Source: Amycolatopsis sp. 195334CR | GTDB lineage: Bacteria; Actinomycetota; Actinomycetes; Mycobacteriales; Pseudonocardiaceae | NCBI RefSeq assembly: GCF_017309385.1 | Contig: NZ_JAFJMJ010000002.1 | Location: 1,674,001 to 1,738,000 of the forward strand | DNA length: 64,000 bases | Reading direction: 5' to 3' | In this document: piece after piece, positions 33,840 to 42,582 of the stretch | Numbering within the stretch: the first letter of the stretch is position 1 | Layout of the letters: every line of letters starts with the position of its first letter | Position numbers and translations under genes: made by a program | The notes under the pieces: model-generated | The model's database searches: none | Seen by the model: the letters and a program-made list of their open reading frames with translations, nothing else | Told to the model about the DNA's origin: nothing

Positions 33840-34652
33840 GTGACCACAGCGACCGCTCCCCGTCCCGTCGGTGAACTCCTCCGCGAATGGCGGGATCGTC
33901 GGCGGATCAGCCAGCTCGACCTGGCCATCTCGGCGGATATCTCCACCCGGCACCTGAGCTTCGTCGAGACCGGGCGTTCCGCGCCGAGTCGCGACATGGT
34001 GCTCCGCCTCGGTGAACACCTCGACGTGCCGCTGCGCGAGCGCAACCAGCTGCTGCTCGCCGCCGGTTTCGCCCCGGTGTACGGCGAAAGCGGGCTCGAC
34101 GCGCCCGAGATGGCCGCCGCCCGCGAGGCGGTCCGGCAACTGCTGACCGTGCACGAGCCCTATCCGGCGGTGGTGGTCGACCGGCGCTGGAACATGGTCG
34201 ACTCGAACGCCAGCGTGGCGCTGCTGATCGCCGGGGTCGCGCCCGAACTGCTCGACGGCCCGGTGAACGTGCTGCGCGCGACGCTGCACCCCGACGGCAT
34301 GGCGCCGCGGATCGCGAACCTGGGGGAGTGGCGGGCGCACCTGCTCGGCAGACTGCGGCGCGAGGTGGCCGCGACGGCCGACCCCGAACTGTCCGACCTG
34401 CTCGCCGAACTGCGCGGATATCCTTGCGCCGACGTGGTTCCCGAGGTCGAGGTGCCCAAGCCCGGCGACATCGTGGTGCCGTTGCGGCTGCGCCACGGCG
34501 ACACCGAACTCTCCTTCTTCAGCACCGTGGCCACCTTCGGCACACCGCTGGACGTGACGCTCGCGGAACTGTCGATCGAGGCGTTCTTCCCGGCGGACGC
34601 GCACACCGCCGAGGTGATCCGGTCAACCCCGCTCGGCCCGCCAGCCGGGTAG
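33840..34652 (+). CDS. XRE-family regulator with MmyB-like ligand domain
   Basis: A 270-residue protein. The N-terminal helix-turn-helix is seen in RRRISQLDLAISADISTRHL and SFVETGRSAPSRDMV; the rest is a MmyB-like (PAS-type) domain with YPAVVVDRRWNMVDSNASV, which binds fatty-acid-like ligands in relatives. GTG start. It diverges from the SnoaL-like gene and overlaps the convergent MFS gene by 30 bp. Confidence 0.88.
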   Translation: MTTATAPRPVGELLREWRDRRRISQLDLAISADISTRHLSFVETGRSAPSRDMVLRLGEHLDVPLRERNQLLLAAGFAPVYGESGLDAPEMAAAREAVRQLLTVHEPYPAVVVDRRWNMVDSNASVALLIAGVAPELLDGPVNVLRATLHPDGMAPRIANLGEWRAHLLGRLRREVAATADPELSDLLAELRGYPCADVVPEVEVPKPGDIVVPLRLRHGDTELSFFSTVATFGTPLDVTLAELSIEAFFPADAHTAEVIRSTPLGPPAG

Positions 34653-35825
34653 CACGGTGATCGTCGAGGCGAACAGCAGCAGCGCGATCAGCAGGAACGG
34701 CCCGGCCACGCCGACCAGCCCGGACACCGCGCCCGCCGCGGCCGGAGCCGCCGCCTGCGCCACCCGGTTGCCGGTCAGCCGCAGCCCGAGCGCGGTGGAG
34801 CGCAGGTTGTCCGGCGCCTCGCGCACGGTCCAGGTCATGGTCAGCGGCTGACCGAGCCCGAGCGCCAGGCCGAGCACCGCCATCAGCACGGCCAGCGGCC
34901 AGAAACCGCCGGCGAACACCAGCGCGGTCACGCACAGCCCGGCCAGTCCACCGCTGACCAGCAGCACCGACAACCGGCCGAACCTGCCCACCAGCACCGG
35001 GATCAGCAGGCGGGACAGGAAGGAGAACCCGGCGCGCACGGCCAGCAGCACGCCGACCACCGCCGGGCTGAGCCCGCGATCCTCGCCCAGCACCGGAAGA
35101 TAGGCGGTGATGACGTCCACTCCGGACATCACGGTGAAGCTGGTGAAGATCGCGACCAGCAGCCTGCGGTTGCGCAGCAGCGCCGCCGTCGATCCCTTGT
35201 GGACGGTCCGGTCACCGTTCTTCTTGTTGTGCGACAACGCCTTCAGGGTCCACGCCAGGCTCAGGCAGAGCAGGGTGATCACCACACCGAGCCCGGTGGC
35301 GAGCAGGAACGCCTCGCGGGTCTCGGCGAGCATCGTTCCCGCCGAGGCCGAACTGATCACGAACCCACCGGTGAGCGGGCCGATCAGCTGGCCGATCGAG
35401 GCCGCCGCGGTGAACCAGCCGAAGTTGCGGTCCTGGTGCTCCGGCGGGGAAAGCTCGGCGACCAGGCCCTGGAAGGCCAGCATCAGCGCGAGCTGGCCGA
35501 CGCCGATCACCACGTTCCCCGCGGCCATCAGCGGCAGGGTGCCGGCGAAGGCGAGGCCGAGTGCGCCGGTGGTCATCGCCACGCCGCCGCCGGCCAGCAG
35601 CCAGCCCATGGCACCGCGGTCGGCGGCGCGGCCCATCGGCAGCGCGAGGAACACCGGCAGGAGCGCGCCCGCCGCGGCCACCAGGCCGACCGCGGTGGCG
35701 TCACCGCCGAGCGCGAGCACGCGGTAGGAGGCGACGGGCCGGATCAGGAAGGTGGCCAGGTGGACGGCGAGCGAGGCGGTGACGACCAGCGCCAGTCCGG
35801 TGGTCGCGGGGCGGGGGACGGGCAC
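34623..35825 (-). CDS. MFS transporter
   Basis: A 400-residue, 12-helix protein. The loop GRAADRGAMGWLLAGGG fits MFS motif A, and the second half begins after NKKNGDRTVHKGSTA. It is probably a drug or metabolite exporter. GTG 35825 is the start; the open frame runs much farther upstream but over the opposite aldo-keto-reductase-like gene. It is divergent from that gene. Confidence 0.85.
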   Translation of the reverse strand: MPVPRPATTGLALVVTASLAVHLATFLIRPVASYRVLALGGDATAVGLVAAAGALLPVFLALPMGRAADRGAMGWLLAGGGVAMTTGALGLAFAGTLPLMAAGNVVIGVGQLALMLAFQGLVAELSPPEHQDRNFGWFTAAASIGQLIGPLTGGFVISSASAGTMLAETREAFLLATGLGVVITLLCLSLAWTLKALSHNKKNGDRTVHKGSTAALLRNRRLLVAIFTSFTVMSGVDVITAYLPVLGEDRGLSPAVVGVLLAVRAGFSFLSRLLIPVLVGRFGRLSVLLVSGGLAGLCVTALVFAGGFWPLAVLMAVLGLALGLGQPLTMTWTVREAPDNLRSTALGLRLTGNRVAQAAAPAAAGAVSGLVGVAGPFLLIALLLFASTITVLPGWRAERG

Positions 35826-35945
35826 TCGATCATCGTCGCAGTGCGCGCGTCGCCGGGCACGCCCACTGGCGCGGGTGAGAGGATTCTCGCAGCGGGAGCC
35901 CCTCCTCGCGGCACGAGTCCGACGATCCCAGTGAGGAACTGCTTG

Positions 35946-36671
35946 GTGAGCATCGCGCTGAACGACGAGGTCCTGCTCCCGCTGATCAGCTTCGACGCCG
36001 GTGCGCTGCCGCCGGACACCGTGGCCGGCGCCGTGCGCCAGGCACTCGCCGCCGGGTACCGCGCCATCGGCGTGCGGCCGTCGGGCGAGTCGGGGGCCGG
36101 GGAGGCGATCCGCGAGCTGCCGCCGGGTGAAGTCTTCGTCACACTGACCCTGCCCGGCACCGGTACCGCCGAGGCGCTGGCCTCGGGGCTGCGCATGCTC
36201 GGCACCGACCGGATCGATCTGGTGCTGCTGGAACGGCCGACCGCGCCGGGGTGGTCGGAGCTGGCACGCGCGCAGGCCGCGGGACAGGTCCGCGCGCTGG
36301 GCGTCGCCGGGCTCACCGCCGACGCGCTGCGCCGGTTCGTCGAGACCACCGGCGTGCCCGCGGCACACCGGCTCGACCTGCATCCGCGCGAACCGCGGGC
36401 CGAACTGCGCGCGCTGCACGCCGAACACGGCATCGTCACCATCGCGGCGGACCCGGTCGGGCCGGGCGCGCTGCCGGGGGTGCTGCGCGGGCTGGCCGCC
36501 AAGTACGGCAAGAGCCCGGCGCAGCTGGTGCTGCGGTGGCAGCTCGAACTCGGGCACGCCGTGGTGGTCGGGCCGGGCCCGGCCACCCTGCTCGCCGAGC
36601 AGCTCGGCGTGTTCGACTTCGAACTGGCCGCCGACGACCTCGCGGTGATCGCCGAACTCGAAGGGACGTAG
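35946..36671 (+). CDS. Aldo-keto reductase homologue with lost catalytic tetrad
   Basis: A 241-residue AKR-fold protein. The family pattern GYRHIDTA...YGNE is replaced by GYRAIGVRPSGES, so the catalytic Asp and Tyr are missing; the Lys strand reads EVFVTLTLPG and the His position reads LVLLERPT. The later segments RALGVAGL, PAQLVLRWQLELG and LGVFDFELAADDLAVI remain typical. It is therefore probably not a normal reductase, perhaps a binding or regulatory relative. GTG 35946 is preferred because GAGGA lies 8 bases upstream. Confidence 0.8.
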   Translation: MSIALNDEVLLPLISFDAGALPPDTVAGAVRQALAAGYRAIGVRPSGESGAGEAIRELPPGEVFVTLTLPGTGTAEALASGLRMLGTDRIDLVLLERPTAPGWSELARAQAAGQVRALGVAGLTADALRRFVETTGVPAAHRLDLHPREPRAELRALHAEHGIVTIAADPVGPGALPGVLRGLAAKYGKSPAQLVLRWQLELGHAVVVGPGPATLLAEQLGVFDFELAADDLAVIAELEGT

Positions 36672-36715
36672 GCACCCGCCCGGCGAGCCATCGGGAGGAC
36701 TCTCCGGGCGGCGGC

Positions 36716-37585
36716 CTAGGTCGCCTTCAGCCCGGCGGCCGCGAAGTCGGCCTGCTGCGCGGGTTCGGTCAGGAAGCCGCGGAAGGTCTGCGCGGCGCGC
36801 TTCTGCACGTCGTCCACGCCGTTGCCGGACAGCCCGATGAACGGGTAGTCCGCCGAGCGCGCCGAGGCCACCGACTGCGCCGGCGAGCCGATCAGCTCGG
36901 GCTTCTTCGTGGTCAGCTCGCTGATCCACCACGAGGACTCCGGCAGCCAGGCCGCCGGCATGCCGCGGATCGAGCTCAGCTCGCTCTGGCCGAGCAGCGC
37001 GTCGAGCACGCGCTGCGAAGCCATCCCGTCCACGGTGATGGTGATGCAATGCCCGTGCACCACGGTCTTCGCGTCGTTCCAGCGGGTGGCCGCGGCCTTG
37101 ACCGGTGCCTCCGCGCTGGGCGTGACGACCACCCGGAGGGTGGCGTCGCCTTCGGCGCAGCTGGCGGCCTGTGCTTCGGCGCGGCTGCTCAGCTCGCCGC
37201 TGGCCCAGCCCCAGCCCAGCCAGCCGAGGCCGATCAGGGCGACCAGGACCAGGCAGGCGATCGGCCACTTGGCCACGCGGCGGCGGGTCTTGCCGATCGC
37301 GCGGTGGCTGCCGGTGGTGCTGACCGCCTTGTGGCTGCCGGTGGTGGTGACGTTGCGCTCCGGGCCCTGTTCGGGCGGCGGCGCCGGGGTGAAGTAGGAG
37401 GAGGGCGGGGGTTCCGGGGCGCGGTGGGGAGCTCGGGGGGCCGCGGGCCGGGCGGTGCGGGGAGGTGTGTCACGGGGAGGTGCGGTCCGGGGAGCGGATG
37501 TCCGGTTCGCGGGGGAACGATGGCCGGACGATCTGCCGTGAGGGGGTTCCGGAGCCGGGTCCTCGACCAAGCTGTGTCGCCCCAT
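36716..37585 (-). CDS. Membrane-anchored substrate-binding-domain protein
   Basis: A 289-residue protein. The first 100 residues are cytosolic, rich in Pro, Arg and Ala, with a doubled TTGSHKA / TTGSHRA motif; a single membrane helix follows (about 107-127), then an extracellular domain resembling the start of periplasmic-binding folds (LRVVVTPSAEAPVKAAATRW). In related actinomycete proteins this domain is often followed by a von Willebrand A domain, which is absent here. Function unknown; a cell-surface binding or scaffold role is likely. Confidence 0.7.
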   Translation of the reverse strand: MGRHSLVEDPAPEPPHGRSSGHRSPANRTSAPRTAPPRDTPPRTARPAAPRAPHRAPEPPPSSYFTPAPPPEQGPERNVTTTGSHKAVSTTGSHRAIGKTRRRVAKWPIACLVLVALIGLGWLGWGWASGELSSRAEAQAASCAEGDATLRVVVTPSAEAPVKAAATRWNDAKTVVHGHCITITVDGMASQRVLDALLGQSELSSIRGMPAAWLPESSWWISELTTKKPELIGSPAQSVASARSADYPFIGLSGNGVDDVQKRAAQTFRGFLTEPAQQADFAAAGLKAT

Positions 37586-37682
37586 CGTGTGCCTTTCTCG
37601 TCTGATACTTGGACGCTCTCAGTATGCAACCAAAACGTTATCACTCTAACAGACGTAATCTGTCCGGGAAATGTGATGACGC

Positions 37683-38588
37683 TCAGTTGTCGCACAGCCT
37701 GCCAGCATCGGTACAACCGGACAATAGTGTGTTGCTGTACTCGATCAGGCGAGCCCGCAGTGGCTGGGCGCGGCGGGCGAAAGCGGCCTGTGCCCTGGCG
37801 TATTCGGCGCGGCCCGCCGGCGTTTCGATCGGCACCGCTGCGTAACCGAGCGGGGACAAATCGTAAGGACTCGCGCGCATGTCCAGTTCGCGGATGTCGG
37901 CCGCCAGTGCAAAACAGTCGCCGATCAGCTCGGCGGGCACGAATGGGCCCAGTTTGTAGGCCCATTTGAACAGGTCCATGTTCGCGTGCAGGCAGCCCGG
38001 CTGCTCCAGCTCCCGCTGCGTCTCCCTGGTCGGCGCCAGGGTGTTGCGCGGGACGGCCTCGGGGGTGAAGAAGCGGAAGGCGTCGAAGTGGCCGCAGCGC
38101 ACCTCTAGTGATTCCACCACCTCGTCCGTCCCGCGTTCGCCCAGCCGCAGCGGAAGCTGGGCGTGCCGAACCTCGTCGTGGGGCTGCCGGTAGACCATCG
38201 CCCACTCGTGCAGCCCGAAGCAGTTGAGCCGGGCCGGGCGCGACGCCGTCGCCTCCAGCAGCGAGGAGACGTAGCGGGCGGTCCGCTCGCGCGCCGGGGT
38301 GAACTCCGCCGGGTCGACGGTGACGCCGTCCGGGGTCTCGCGGTACCCGCGCCGGTCCAGGAACCGCTTCGCCGAGGCACCCGCGAGCACCACGCCGTAC
38401 CCGGGCTGCCACCGCTCCACGTGCGCCGGCCGGTGGGAGTAGTAGGTGAACAGGAAGTCCAGCACCGGGTGCTTCTCCCCGCGCGACCGGCGTTCGGCGT
38501 GCGGCACGGTCCACTTCCGCATCCGCGCGACGTGGGTCTCCTCGCGAGCCCGCCACTCGGGCTCGGCGAGGATCTCCACCGCGTTCAC
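37683..38588 (-). CDS. Conserved actinomycete protein, often labelled 3-methyladenine DNA glycosylase
   Basis: A 301-residue protein starting at the GTG that overlaps the upstream CNNM stop (GTGA). Conserved-looking segments are EWRAREETHVARMRKWTVPH, EKHPVLDFLFTYYSHRPAH and LNCFGLHEWAMVYRQ. I recognise this group from actinomycete genomes, where it is commonly labelled 3-methyladenine DNA glycosylase, but no glycosylase motif is visible and I would treat that name as unproven. It ends the CNNM operon. The DNA just downstream (about 37.6 kb) is the most AT-rich of the region. Confidence 0.65.
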   Translation of the reverse strand: MNAVEILAEPEWRAREETHVARMRKWTVPHAERRSRGEKHPVLDFLFTYYSHRPAHVERWQPGYGVVLAGASAKRFLDRRGYRETPDGVTVDPAEFTPARERTARYVSSLLEATASRPARLNCFGLHEWAMVYRQPHDEVRHAQLPLRLGERGTDEVVESLEVRCGHFDAFRFFTPEAVPRNTLAPTRETQRELEQPGCLHANMDLFKWAYKLGPFVPAELIGDCFALAADIRELDMRASPYDLSPLGYAAVPIETPAGRAEYARAQAAFARRAQPLRARLIEYSNTLLSGCTDAGRLCDN

Positions 38589-39634
38589 GCCGTCACGTGC
38601 GTGCCGTCCCGCACGGTGCCCACGTATTCCTCGACCAGGTCCTCCAGCGCCACCACGCCCACCACGGTCCCATCCGCGCCGAGCGCCCTGGCCAGGTGCC
38701 CCCGTTCGCGGCGCATCACCGACAGCGCGCTGTCCAGCTTCGCCTCCGCCGAGACCTCGCTCAGCGCCCGCGTCTTCGACGGCGGCACCTTCGTCTCGGC
38801 CGGTTCGCCGACCAGCTCCAGGATGTCCTTGACGTGGATGTACCCGGCCAGCCCGCCCTCGGCGTCCAGCACCGGGAAGCGGGAGAAGCCGGTGCTCGAC
38901 ACGGCCTGCTCGACGTCGCCGACGGTCGGTGAGGCGGGCAGCGTGGTGAGCTCGGGGACCGGCACCAGCACGTCCGCCACGGTCTTGCGGACCGAGGACA
39001 GCGTCTGGCTCAGCCGCTGGTGCTCGGACTGCTCCAGCAGCCCCTCGCGGCGCGACTCGCTGAGCAGTTCGGCGAGTTCGGCCGAGGTGTAGGCGGTCTC
39101 CAGCTCGTCCTTCGGCTGGACCTTGAGCACCCGCAGCCCCGCGTTGGCCACCGTGTTCAGCAGCCAGATGAACGGGTTCGCCAGCTTCACCCAGGCCACG
39201 TGCACCGGGACCAGCCACAGCGCCAGCCGCTCCGGATCGGCGATGGCCAGGTTCTTCGGCACCATCTCGCCGATCAGCACGTGCAGGATGGTCATCACGG
39301 TCAGCGCGAAGGCGAACGCGATCGGGTGGATCACGTACCCGGGCAGCGGCAGCCCGATCGCGCCGAAGGCGGCCTCCAGCTGGTGCGCCACCGCGGGCTC
39401 ACCGAACTGGAGCAGCAGCAGCGAGCAGATGGTGATGCCCAGCTGCGCCCCGGCCAGCATCTGCGAGACGTGCTTGCTGGCGTTGATCACGATCCGGGCG
39501 CGGGTGGTGCCCTGCTCGGCGAGTGCCTCCAGGCGGTCGCGCCGGGAGGAGATGAGCGCGAACTCCGCGCCCACGAAGAAGGCGTTGGCCAGCAGCAGCA
39601 GGCCGATCAGCGAAATGGCGACCCAGTCGTTCAC
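38585..39634 (-). CDS. CNNM/CorC-family transporter-like protein (short form)
   Basis: A 349-residue protein with an N-terminal CNNM (DUF21) membrane domain of about four helices (start DWVAISLIGLLLLANAFFVG) and two CBS domains (SRFPVLDAEGGLAGYIHVKD). The C-terminal CorC_HlyC domain found in its neighbour is missing. Such proteins move or regulate Mg2+ or Co2+. It overlaps the preceding gene by 4 bp, so the pair probably forms one complex. Confidence 0.88.
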   Translation of the reverse strand: MNDWVAISLIGLLLLANAFFVGAEFALISSRRDRLEALAEQGTTRARIVINASKHVSQMLAGAQLGITICSLLLLQFGEPAVAHQLEAAFGAIGLPLPGYVIHPIAFAFALTVMTILHVLIGEMVPKNLAIADPERLALWLVPVHVAWVKLANPFIWLLNTVANAGLRVLKVQPKDELETAYTSAELAELLSESRREGLLEQSEHQRLSQTLSSVRKTVADVLVPVPELTTLPASPTVGDVEQAVSSTGFSRFPVLDAEGGLAGYIHVKDILELVGEPAETKVPPSKTRALSEVSAEAKLDSALSVMRRERGHLARALGADGTVVGVVALEDLVEEYVGTVRDGTHVTA

Positions 39635-40998
39635 CTGGCCACCTCCACCCGGGGCGAGGCGGCGGGCGCCGCCGTGGCCGGTTCCGGTTTCCCGGTGCTC
39701 GGCCGGACGCTGATCTCGGCGATGCGCAGCCGGTCCATCGTGGTCACGGTGAGCCGCCAGTCGTCGACCTCGGCCGAGTCGCCGGGGCCGGGGATCCGGC
39801 CGAGGCGTTCGAGCACCAGGCCCGCGATCGTCTCGTAGTCGCCTTCGGGCATGTGGAAGCCGGTGATCTCGCGGACCTCGTCGGCCCGCAGCTGCCCGGA
39901 GACCACCCAGCTGTCCGCGCCGAGCTGCCGCGACGACGGTTCCTCGCGGTCGTCGTGCTCGTCGAGCACGTCACCGATGATCTCCTCGACCACGTCCTCC
40001 AGGGTGACCAGCCCGGCCGTGCCGCCGTACTCGTCGACCACGATGGCCAGCTGGAAGCGCGAGTCCCGCAGCCGGTTCAGCAGCGCGTCCCCCGGCAGCG
40101 ACTCGGGCACGGTGGGCACCGGCCGCATCACCGAGCCGATGCGCACGGTGTCGCGCTCGGCTTGGCGCACGGTGAACGCCTGCTTGACGTGGACCGCGCC
40201 CTGCACGTCGTCCAGGTCCTCGTTGTAGACCGGGAACCGGGAGAACCCGGTGCGCTGGGACAACGCGATGAGGTCGTTGATCGAGCCGTCCACGGTCAGC
40301 GACTCGACCTGCACGCGCGCGGTCATCAGTTCCTCCGCGGTGCGGTCGCCGAAGCGCAGCGACTTGTCCAGCAGCTCCGCGGTGGCGGTGTCGAGCGTGC
40401 CGCTCTCCGCGCTGGACCGCACGATCGAGCCCAGTTCCTGCGGCGACCGCGCCGAGCGCAGTTCCTCCTGCGGTTCCACGCCGAACTTGCGCACCACCCA
40501 GTTCGCGCTGTTGTTCATCAGCGTGATGAGCCACTTGAACGTCTTGGAGAAGCGCGAGTGGTAGCCGGCCACCGCGCGCCCGGTCTGCAGCGGGCGGGCG
40601 ATGGCCAGGTTCTTCGGCATCATCTCGCCGAGCACCATGGACAGCGAGGTGGCGATCACCAGCGCCAGCACCACCGACAGGCCCTGGGCCACCGGCTGCG
40701 ACAGGCCGAACCCGGTCAGCGGCGGCTCGATCAGGTCACCGATCAGCGGCTCGGCCACATACCCGGTGATCAGCGTGGTCAGCGTGATCGCCACCTGCGC
40801 GCCGGAGAGCTGGAACGACAGCGTCCGGTGGGCCTCCAGCAGCGTCTTGGCCTTGCGGTCGCCGACCTGGCGGACGTTGGCCTCGACGGTGCTGCGCTCC
40901 AGCGCGGTGAGCGAGAACTCGGCGGCGACGGCCAGTCCGGTGCCGATGGTCAGCACCACCACGAACAGCACGCCGAGGATCGAAAGCAGGATTTCCAT
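39631..40998 (-). CDS. CNNM/CorC-family transporter-like protein (long form)
   Basis: A 455-residue protein with CNNM membrane domain (to about 190), paired CBS domains (about 210-335; VVDEYGGTAGLVTLEDVVEE) and a C-terminal CorC_HlyC domain (about 350-435; GFHMPEGDYETIAGLVLERLG). The group is labelled hemolysin in older annotation but is tied to Mg2+/Co2+ efflux or homeostasis. Its 5' leader holds an 18-codon ORF and two hairpins, suggesting Mg-dependent control. Confidence 0.9.
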   Translation of the reverse strand: MEILLSILGVLFVVVLTIGTGLAVAAEFSLTALERSTVEANVRQVGDRKAKTLLEAHRTLSFQLSGAQVAITLTTLITGYVAEPLIGDLIEPPLTGFGLSQPVAQGLSVVLALVIATSLSMVLGEMMPKNLAIARPLQTGRAVAGYHSRFSKTFKWLITLMNNSANWVVRKFGVEPQEELRSARSPQELGSIVRSSAESGTLDTATAELLDKSLRFGDRTAEELMTARVQVESLTVDGSINDLIALSQRTGFSRFPVYNEDLDDVQGAVHVKQAFTVRQAERDTVRIGSVMRPVPTVPESLPGDALLNRLRDSRFQLAIVVDEYGGTAGLVTLEDVVEEIIGDVLDEHDDREEPSSRQLGADSWVVSGQLRADEVREITGFHMPEGDYETIAGLVLERLGRIPGPGDSAEVDDWRLTVTTMDRLRIAEISVRPSTGKPEPATAAPAASPRVEVAR

Positions 40999-41058
40999 CA
41001 GCGGTCTCCGGCGGCGGTTCGCAGGCCGGGACGCGGGCCGAGGGGGAGGGGAACGGGG

Positions 41059-41100
41059 AAGCCGGGCTTGCCACCCGGCTTAGTACTGTCACCAGGTGAC
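41059..41100 (-). promoter_or_regulatory. Two hairpins in the CNNM operon leader
   Basis: On the minus strand the stop of the leader ORF lies in GTCACC-T-GGTGAC (41100-41088), followed by AAGCCGGG-(7)-CCCGGCTT (41081-41059) and a C-rich run. The second looks like an intrinsic terminator stem without a U tract. Together with the leader ORF this resembles an attenuator. Confidence 0.5.
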
Positions 41101-41145
41101 GGCGCGTCGCGCACGGAAGGGTCTCTCCTCAGGAGGGGTTGTCAC
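41089..41145 (-). CDS. 18-residue leader peptide upstream of the CNNM operon
   Basis: GTG at 41145 opens an 18-codon frame, MTTPPEERPFRARRAVTW, ending in TGA. A -10-like TATCAT (41160-41155) would start transcription about at this codon, so translation may be leaderless. The early PPEE run followed by basic residues recalls the mgtL leader of Salmonella, where Pro and acidic codons make ribosomes falter in low Mg2+. Too short for normal gene finding; coding is inferred. Confidence 0.5.
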   Translation of the reverse strand: MTTPPEERPFRARRAVTW

Positions 41146-41226
41146 GTCCCGTAGATGATACCGGCCGGTTGGGCCGAACGTGCGAGTGATCTCGGGATGT
41201 CCCTGCTCACAGGCGCTCACGGAAGC

Positions 41227-41805
41227 TCACAGAGCGCTCCGGGTGAGGGCGGGATCGCGGCCGAGCAGGGCCACCAGCCGGTCCGACGGGGTGGCGTCCG
41301 GCGCGGTCCGGACCGGCGCCGCGAAGATGCCGCCGCCCTGCCAGCCGGAGACCTGCGGGCCCAGTTCGGCGAGCAGGTCCTCGGCCAGCTCGTCACCGAC
41401 GCGGTACTCGGCGCCGATGGCCACGGCGAGGTCCCACCCGTGCACCGCCAGGTCGCCGGTCATCTGCCAGCCGTAGTCCTCCAGCGGGATCTCCCCGAAC
41501 GAGACGTGCACGGTTTCGCGGCCGGTGCCCTCGAAGGCGCGGCGGGCCGCGCGGGAGGCGGTTTCCCAGCGGCGGACCGGGTGATCACCCAGCTGCTCGC
41601 CGTCGTAGCGGTCGCCGACCTGCTCGACCGTGGCGCCGTCGAGCAGGTCCGGGGCCCACAGCTGCTCGTAGACCAGGTGGCCGAGCAGGTCGCGGACCGT
41701 CCACTCGGTACACGGGGTCGGGTCGTCCCACTGGTCGCGGCCGATGCGGTGGACGAGTTCGTCGAACCCGCGGAGGGCCTCAGCGTGCGCGTCGAGAAAG
41801 TCCAT
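41227..41805 (-). CDS. DinB-fold protein, mycothiol-dependent maleylpyruvate isomerase-like (TIGR03086)
   Basis: A 192-residue protein with the metal-binding DinB fold: DPTPCTEWTVRDLLGHLV near residue 28-45 and GDLAVHGWDLAVAIG about 120. Family members bind zinc through three histidines and use mycothiol or related thiols; the exact reaction is unknown. It is read in the same direction as the acnR-like gene upstream of it. Confidence 0.85.
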   Translation of the reverse strand: MDFLDAHAEALRGFDELVHRIGRDQWDDPTPCTEWTVRDLLGHLVYEQLWAPDLLDGATVEQVGDRYDGEQLGDHPVRRWETASRAARRAFEGTGRETVHVSFGEIPLEDYGWQMTGDLAVHGWDLAVAIGAEYRVGDELAEDLLAELGPQVSGWQGGGIFAAPVRTAPDATPSDRLVALLGRDPALTRSAL

Positions 41806-41817
41806 TCCCCGAGTCCA

Positions 41818-42417
41818 TCACGGTGTCGCGGCGCCCGCAGGGTTGCGGTGGTGCACGCGCACGGTCTCCTCGACCAGGTCCAGCACCGGGGTGAGGTGGT
41901 CGGCGGGCAGGCCCATGGCCAGGTGCGAGACGAGCCCTTCGAGCACCAGCTCCAGGAACGAGGTGAGCACGTCGACGTCCACGTCGTCGCGCAGCTTGCC
42001 CGCCTCGCGCTGGCGCAGCAGGCGCTGGCGGGTGGCCCTGGTGAGCTGGTCGGAGCGCTCGGCCCAGCGCGAGCGGAACTCCGGGTCGGTGCGCAGGCGG
42101 CGGGACAGCTCCAGCCGCGTGCCGAGCCAGTCCGCCGGGTGCGCGCTGCCCTCGGTGAGCAGATCGCGCATCACCTGCACCAGGCCCTGGTCGGCGACCA
42201 CCTGCGCCATGCGGACCGCGTCGTCCTCGGCGAGCGCGAGGAACAGCGACTCCTTGTCGCGGAAGTGGTGGAAGATGGCGCCGCGCGAGAGCCCGGTGGC
42301 TTCCTCCAGGCGCCGCACCGTGGCACCCTCGTACCCGTAGCGCGCGAAGCACACCCGCGCGCCGTCCAGGATCTGCCGCCGGCGAGCGTCGAGATGGTCC
42401 TGACTGACACGTGGCAT
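41818..42417 (-). CDS. acnR: TetR-family regulator, AcnR-like
   Basis: A 199-residue TetR protein. The N-terminus RYGYEGATVRRLEEATGLSR followed by GAIFHHFRDKESLFLALAEDD closely resembles AcnR of Corynebacterium, the repressor of aconitase. In Corynebacterium and Mycobacterium acnR lies beside acn; here acn is 13 kb away. A near-consensus AcnR box precedes the gene, consistent with autoregulation. Symbol based on motif similarity. Confidence 0.78.
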   Translation of the reverse strand: MPRVSQDHLDARRRQILDGARVCFARYGYEGATVRRLEEATGLSRGAIFHHFRDKESLFLALAEDDAVRMAQVVADQGLVQVMRDLLTEGSAHPADWLGTRLELSRRLRTDPEFRSRWAERSDQLTRATRQRLLRQREAGKLRDDVDVDVLTSFLELVLEGLVSHLAMGLPADHLTPVLDLVEETVRVHHRNPAGAATP

Positions 42418-42454
42418 CGTCCGATCCTGTCACCCGGGGTAGTGCCTTCGCAAT

Positions 42455-42470
42455 CCGTACGTACGTACTG
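42455..42470. promoter_or_regulatory. AcnR-type operator upstream of acnR
   Basis: On the minus strand it reads CAGTACGTACGTACGG, against the published consensus CAGNACnnncGTACTG; one of the specified positions differs. It lies 38 bp before the acnR start and is part of a longer GTAC-repeat palindrome. Confidence 0.65.
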
Positions 42471-42582
42471 TGACGTCGGATCGGCGGCCTGCCTGGCGAA
42501 TTTCCCACGGACCGGGGGAACCCTGGACTAGTCTGCTGCGTCAAAGGCATGACTTGCGGTGCTTGCGAATGGGGAGAACGGG

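Noticed and set aside
36672..37268. Very long minus-strand frame upstream of the MFS gene, making an 881-residue protein
   Set aside because: It runs over two genes with better coding signs; the MFS domain starts at GTG 35825. Such frames arise from high third-position GC.
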